A stretch of 64,000 nt of DNA from Cycas panzhihuaensis (Eukaryota; Cycadophyta), in NCBI GenBank assembly GCA_023213395.1, contig CM041465.1, forward strand, positions 155,627,741 to 155,691,740, read 5' to 3'. Under the pieces are notes generated by a model. It made no database searches. It worked only from the letters and a program-made list of their open reading frames with translations, and had not been told where the DNA came from. A program made the translations under genes and the position numbers. The stretch's first letter is position 1, and each line of letters opens with the position of its first letter. Shown here one piece after another: positions 59,205-64,000 of the stretch.

Positions 59205-59209
59205 CAAAA
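59205..59209. repeat. Copia-4 target-site duplication, right copy
   Basis: CAAAA, matching 51549-51553. Confidence 0.92.
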
Positions 59210-59590
59210 TTCATAAGTTCAAAGACAAACTAGAAGTTCTACACATTGGCTATTATAGAGGAGAATGTTGGGATAATACCCAATATTAAATTATATGTAG
59301 GTACCCTTGGACCTCTAAAAGGCATATTAAGCCCCTAAAAGGTACCTCATGCCACTAATAATTAACATCGAGCCATTTTAAGGTATGTATGTTAAGGTTT
59401 ATATTTTAATTTATTTTAATTTTTAATTATTATTTGATTCTAGGGTTGAGGCAGTCCACCGCCTCCCTCAAACTATATACTGAAAGGGAGTACCTCCTTG
59501 GTATTTTTTAACATTACCTTTAAATCAAATATTAGTTAATATATTTCATAATGGCTTTGTAACTTTTTCACTCTATCCTTGTCTCTAATA
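59205..59590 (+). mobile_element. Copia-B, right part (polyprotein tail and 3' LTR remnant)
   Basis: After one CAAAA copy the Copia-B frame resumes and encodes KFKDKLEVLHIGYYRGEC, the usual end of this copia family, with stop shortly after. An LTR start TGTTGGGATAATACCCA lies at 59266 and continues to about 59590, where Gypsy-6 leader begins. The matching 5' LTR was not identified. Confidence 0.75.
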
Positions 59591-60654
59591 ATATGTATGA
59601 GAGTATCCTACTAACCACTAGACAAGGTGTGCTTGGTCTTATAGTCTTGCCAATAGACTATAGAAGTTTGAGGTAGGTAGCTTCATGGTGCTAACTACTA
59701 ACTACTACACTATAAGACTTCAGCAGTTGATAGTTTATCTACACTAAGAAGGATTTGGGACTTAAAGAGGTCCTCCTATATACCTGAAGGTACATGGTGA
59801 TGCACTTCCATGGATAGGTTCTATCTAGAGCTTAGTTCAGGAGTGTTATCTCTAGTCCTTTATTTAAGAGGAAGAAAATCCATGGTGCACTTAGCTAAAA
59901 CGACAAATCCCTATGATATTTAAAGACCCCTAGTATAGGATCTCTACTTAACTACTTTGGTAGCTACCCAATGGTGTTATCTACTTGGGAAAGAGAGGTG
60001 GGAGGGAGAAAAGGTACCCGCTTAGTAGTATTATCTACCCTTGAGATATAATTCAATGCAAAAAATGAAATATAGAAATGAAATTAAAACTAGATAAAAA
60101 GCAGAAAGATAAATTATTGGTGTTACCTAAGGAAAGAAATTCCCATTTCCTCATGACTCTTGGACTATCCTAGTACCATTCCTCAATCTCTATGGAGAGA
60201 TTACTAAGCAAAGGCCTTTTCTTAATCTCCATTAGGATAGAGAGAGTATTCGATCTAACAGTTTTTTTTTCAGGCAGCTTTCCACAATCATAATACAACT
60301 CTAATATCACTTGGGATGTATCCTCTCATAGGTGCTCCTTAAGATAGCAAAATAATGACAATTACAACCACTTTATTTTGATCAATAGGGTGAGCAAATT
60401 ATTATAAAATCTTACAAGAACACAAGAGTGCTAATTGATCACCAAAAAATAAAGAGTATTGTAGTACAATCTTTACAAAAGTAATATCAAGCTAACAATC
60501 TTTTACAATCTATGACCCTTATATAAACAAAAGAGGGTCTTTCATACATAATCCTATTAGTGGCCCAAGTGGCCTTACATTTTATTAGATAACATAGTAG
60601 CCTTGCATACCATTGGCTAGCTTATCAACTTATGCACTAAGTTCTGTAACTAAT
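59591..60654 (-). mobile_element. Gypsy-6: LTR plus leader fragment related to Gypsy-2
   Basis: Minus strand. The leader part 59591-60311 parallels Gypsy-2 leader 12740-13477, and 60312-60654 parallels its 5' LTR 13480-13820 (GTGGCCCAAGTGGCCTTACAT against GTGGCCCTAGTGGCCTTACAT). The PBS between them has decayed to ACTCTAATATCA on the plus strand. No gag or pol is attached: the left side ends in Copia-B LTR sequence. Confidence 0.8.
60312..60654 (-). repeat. Gypsy-6 5' LTR
   Basis: Starts TGGGATGTATCC, corresponding to TGGACCATTCC of Gypsy-2. The right end is estimated from the family length of 341 bp. Confidence 0.65.
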
Positions 60655-61620
60655 CTTATCTATTAACTTCCTAGTATCTCTCTGTGTAATAGTGCTGTAT
60701 ATAACATAGTGAGATAAGTTATATAATAATAGAGGCAGGTGACATTTGGTTTTCCCTACTAATTCTTTTGAGATTATCCGCATGGTTGGTATTGTGAATG
60801 TTGAGGCTGCTAAGTTGAATAAGATTAGGAAGAGGTGCAACAAGATGCTGTTGAGTTAGCTGCTAATGTGACTATTATGATATATAGAGAGAGCCCAAGT
60901 ATTGAGTTAGGACTGACTAAGTTGTTGGGCTATTCTATTAACAATCTTACCCTTTTTTGAGTTTTAGGCTACAAAGGTAGGAGCTGAGTTAGATGTTGAT
61001 ATCATCCCTAGTCAGTTAAGAAAATTCTCCTCTCAAAGCAAGAGCCCTTCAAAAGTTATAAAGTCCATCTTGGAGCATTTATCATGTAACTTAGATACAA
61101 AGGAGTTGTATTTAATGGGTAGAATATTAATGATGTTAGAAATTAAGTCATGATCGAAAGGTGGCTTTCTAAGGATAATGAGTTGGTTTTTAATAGTTTT
61201 AACTTTGGTTAAATGATTGGTGATATTACTAGCAAAGGGCATAGAAAATAGACAAGCTTTTAGTGTCAAAGATCTAGATTCATCTTTCCTCTCACATAAG
61301 GCACAAAGTATTTTTCACACCTCGTGAAAAGTTTGGATAGTTTTGATATTTTGATCCACTTGGTCTTCAACCACCAAGTGGAAGAAGGATAATACTATGT
61401 TATCCTTAGCTTTGAAGTTTACTAAGGCTACCAAATCTGGTGGGATTATTTTAGTGGAATCATTAGGGTTTAGTGTAGGAACAGGAAGAGGTATGTCCTC
61501 ATTAACATAGGCCTAAAATTTATTCATGATAAACAAGTTTTTGACTTACTTCTTCCATGGTATAAAGTTGTTTATCCCATTAAGTTTGATGGTATTTGAA
61601 AGAAGTATTTATGATGCCAT
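60655..61620 (-). pseudogene. Copia-5 gag remnant
   Basis: Read downward from the ATG at 61620: stop-interrupted MAS, then NTIKLNGINNFIPWKK, AYVNEDIPLPVP and LKACLFSMPFASNITNHLTK. The typical UBN2-type gag segment LISNIINILPIKYNSFVSKL lies at about 61095-61155, followed by EGLLLQRREF and, nearer 60770-60860, QLTQQHLVAPLPNLIQLSS. It matches copia gag of the retrotran_gag_2/UBN2 type. No zinc knuckle or pol is attached, since the Gypsy-6 LTR cuts it at about 60655. Stops are present, and it is inactive. Confidence 0.75.
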
Positions 61621-61779
61621 GTTTAAAAGGTTTTTATGTTTTTAAATTTTTATATAATAAGGTACTAATCTACCTAAGTGGCTTCTAATCTAAAATTCTA
61701 AGACTAAGGATCTCCAAAGCTAAGTCTACTAGACAACCCTACCAATTTTAGATAAAGAAAAAACCATACCTCTAGAATG
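61621..61779. other. Copia-5 leader remnant
   Basis: Short AT-rich non-coding stretch upstream (minus strand) of the Copia-5 gag start, cut by the Copia-6 LTR. Confidence 0.45.
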
Positions 61780-62077
61780 TGAAACGGGTTAATGTCACAA
61801 GGTCATTACATTAGTTGATTATTTCTAAAAATGGTTTTAAGTAAACTTTAAATTAGATCACTTAAGTGAAATACACTTTCATGTGCATTATGTGTAATTT
61901 CATTTCACCTAACTCTAATGCTCCCTCTCTTAATATAAAAGTAAAAGCTCAATGGAGAAGGCTCATTCTTACCTCCCCATTTTGTGAGAGTTACTCTCTT
62001 TCTCTCAAGTCTCTCTTGCTCTCGTGCTTGTCTTTATATTTAGTGCACATAGATGAAGGATAGATCCACTCTTTTCA
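61780..62077 (+). repeat. Copia-6 5' LTR (Copia-4 family relative)
   Basis: 298 bp, starting TGAAACGGGTTAATGTCACAAGGTCATT and ending TCTTTTCA. Collinear with the Copia-4 LTR (TGAAAGAGGTTAATGTATCAAGGTCATT). Shared AACTCTAATGCTCCCTCTCTTAATATAAAAG corresponds to CCCTAATGCTCACCCTCAATAATAAAAG. Followed by a PBS. Confidence 0.88.
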
Positions 62078-62079
62078 TG

Positions 62080-62090
62080 TGGTATCAGAG
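62080..62090 (+). promoter_or_regulatory. Copia-6 primer-binding site
   Basis: TGGTATCAGAG, perfect for 11 bases against the initiator-Met tRNA complement, with the same two-base spacing from the LTR as in Copia-4. Confidence 0.92.
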
Positions 62091-64000
62091 ATTGCATCCT
62101 TCATATTCCTCACTTGTACTTGCAATGGAGGCATCACTTCCTTCTCCTCCACAATCCATATAGTGAAGGAGATTGTGAAAGTAGATTTAGAAATATTTTC
62201 AAGTTTTCATCATAACATATTTAGTATTGTTTACTTTCCATTTCTCTTTTACAAGTTTGGAAGCAGAATATAAGGAGTTGCAAGGCTTAAGGTTTCAAAT
62301 CCTTTGATAACCATTTATATTATCTTATTATTATTTTCTTTCCCCTCTTTTTGTCCATTTAACAAGGGGAAATGCTGCTAAAATTTTTCTAGCTTTTAGA
62401 AGAATGATTATAAGGAGAGGTTATACCCATTTTTTTTAAATAATTTAGAGCCATTTAAAATATCCATCATTGTATGCTCTCACCTTGCCCATATTAGGAT
62501 CCTGATGATCAAAAAATGATGGAAATTTCATATGGTATCATGTCTTGATGAGATATTAATAAGCTAAAATTTCTATAGAAATAAAATATGCTTATTAAAA
62601 TTTATAAGTCTACAAAATCTTCTATAGAGATCTAATTGACCTTATTTTAATTTCTAAAGATGAGGCTCTGAGTCTAGTTTCTAGCATAAAAATTAGCATC
62701 CACTTTTTTTTACTGTATGAAAAAGTTATTATTATTTTAGTAAACAACAGTTATTTTTAGTAAGAATTTTAGAAAAATATATTCTACTAAATTTGCAAGG
62801 CTACCAAAAATATTTCAGAACTCATTTAAACCTTATTCCACTTCCTAAAATGAAGCTCTAAGTCTAGTTTGTAGTATAAAAATTGGTACTCAATTTCATT
62901 ATCATGGGAGAAAGTCATTGTTATTTTAATGAAGACTACTTTTTTTATATTTAAAGAAAACAAAAGTGAAGAAATTTTCTTCCTTCTTTTTATAAGGCTT
63001 AAAAGCCTATTATAAACATGAGTAAAAGCACACTTAAATTAGAGTAATATCTGATGTCCTCACTTATTTCTCAGCATTGCACTTCAATTAAGCACTCTAA
63101 AGACACTCCAAACAAGCATTCTATTTTTAATTATATGTATATTTGTTATAAATTTGATAATCTTTTCACTCTCCCTAAAAGGAACGTATCACATACGTTA
63201 TTTTATGCCATCTTATATCTATTCATACACTCTCCAAGGTTGAGATACCTTAGTTAGCAGAATGTTATATCATAAAAGAGGTGTGGGTTTTAAGTTAAGA
63301 CTAAACTAAACCAGAATATTGGTGAGATTTAGTTGGCTATACCATCATGCCTCAATCAGGGATCATCTTGATAACCAACTAAGAAAATTAAAACTTTAAT
63401 ACAAAATTAAAATATACCCAATCTAATATCTGTTATAGCCATGGATATGCACGTACCACTCTTTAGAGGAGGTATATAGCCACTCATTGGTGAACTGGGT
63501 GAGGATTAAGAGTACATAGGCTTTGTTATGACTTGGATTTCATCACTAAGTACAATTGCAAATATCGCAGGTGAAGGCCAACTTAATTCTACTAGAAGCC
63601 TAGGCATCCCTTCAATAACCTCAACTACATATTGGACACAAGTTAGAGGTTATTAGGTTGATTACATATCCTATATTTGAGTTTCAAGTTATATACACCC
63701 AATGATGTTAGCTTCCACATTAGCCTACAATCTTGTATATTGATCACTTGCTTATTTGTAAAAGTGATCCATAACATAATCACAATCATAGTGTTTCTTA
63801 TATTTCTATTACATCAGGTTAATATTTTCCACAAGTGTTAGTTGCCAATTTTTATCATAGTGCTTCTTATATTCCTTCTACATCAGGTTAATATTTGCCA
63901 TAAGTATTAGTGGCTAATTTTCATCATAGTGCTTCTCATATTCTGGTTGCGTCAGGTTAATATTTGTCACAAGTGTTAGTGACTTTTCCCTAAGTTACTC
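62091..64000 (+). mobile_element. Copia-6 leader, running off the window
   Basis: About 1.9 kb of non-coding leader, matching the length and content of the Copia-4 leader, with gag presumably beyond 64000. The block 63340-63650 is the counterpart of 53310-53640. It ends in three 69-bp tandem repeats. Small frames in the stretch (for example 63054-63257) have no domain. Confidence 0.8.
63786..63992 (+). repeat. 69-bp tandem repeat (3 copies) at the end of the Copia-6 leader
   Basis: TCATAGTGNTTCT...TCAGGTTAATATTT...AAGTNTTAGT recurs at 63786, 63855 and 63924. Copia-4 has a single diverged equivalent near 53760-53825, so the amplification is specific to Copia-6. Confidence 0.93.

Noticed and set aside
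63786-63992. CRISPR-like or satellite array
   Set aside because: Only three contiguous 69-bp units, and a single-copy homologue exists in the Copia-4 leader.

Overview
This window is intergenic plant nuclear DNA built almost entirely of dead, nested LTR retrotransposons. I found no intact host gene, rRNA, tRNA, CRISPR array or prokaryotic feature. The pointers to a plant are: Ty1/copia and Ty3/gypsy (chromovirus and Tat-like) polyprotein remains; primer-binding sites matching the 3' end of plant initiator-Met tRNA (TGGTATCAGAGC-type) next to LTRs; a decayed plant mobile domain (PMD) reading frame; and long (TA)n and (GA)n microsatellites. Base composition is AT-rich. Most in-frame stops look like CAG/CAA/CGA/TGG codons changed by C-to-T or G-to-A, as expected of long-methylated DNA in a large, repeat-rich seed-plant genome. 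The species cannot be named from the sequence.

Layout, left to right (element names are mine). Copia-1 (+, 1-2404) is the 3' part of a copia element. Gypsy-1 (-) is a chromovirus split into pol (2405-6064) and gag (25597-26400) by about 19.5 kb of later DNA. That insert holds an unassigned stretch (6065-7263), a tandemly duplicated leader-like unit (7264-15915), and a Tat-like gypsy element (-, LTRs 15916-16768 and 24770-25596) carrying an antisense PMD frame and an isolated RNase H domain. Gypsy-2 (-, 7325-13820) sits inside the first leader unit with matching 341-bp LTRs and a 5-bp target duplication. Gypsy-3 (+, 26401-31990) lies at the start of the Gypsy-1 gag.

Next come Copia-2 (-, 31991-33040), a Gypsy-5 gag-protease fragment with a large inverted duplication (33254-34700), Copia-3 (-, 34932-38688, Tnt1-like), and Gypsy-4 (+, 38689-44567), which abuts and truncates Copia-3. 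Two internally deleted copies of one copia family follow: Copia-A (about 44680-47090) and Copia-B (47091-51553, resuming at 59205). Copia-4 (+, 51554-59204), the best preserved element, is nested in Copia-B with 312-bp LTRs, a CAAAA target duplication, PBS, polypurine tract and a nearly complete polyprotein. The window ends with a Gypsy-2-related LTR plus leader (Gypsy-6, 59591-60654, -), a copia gag (Copia-5, -) and the 5' LTR and long leader of a Copia-4 relative (Copia-6, from 61780).

These genes do not act together now. Each element once encoded gag (capsid), protease, integrase, reverse transcriptase and RNase H for its own copying, and all copies carry stops and frameshifts. The most interesting residue is non-coding or rearranged: conserved long leaders in several copia elements, an antisense PMD frame inside a Tat-like element, an RNase H domain displaced from its usual place, a 345-bp-arm inverted duplication, a G-rich LTR and several short tandem arrays. 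Boundaries were read by eye. Those backed by TG...CA ends and target duplications are firm; the others are good to tens of bases.
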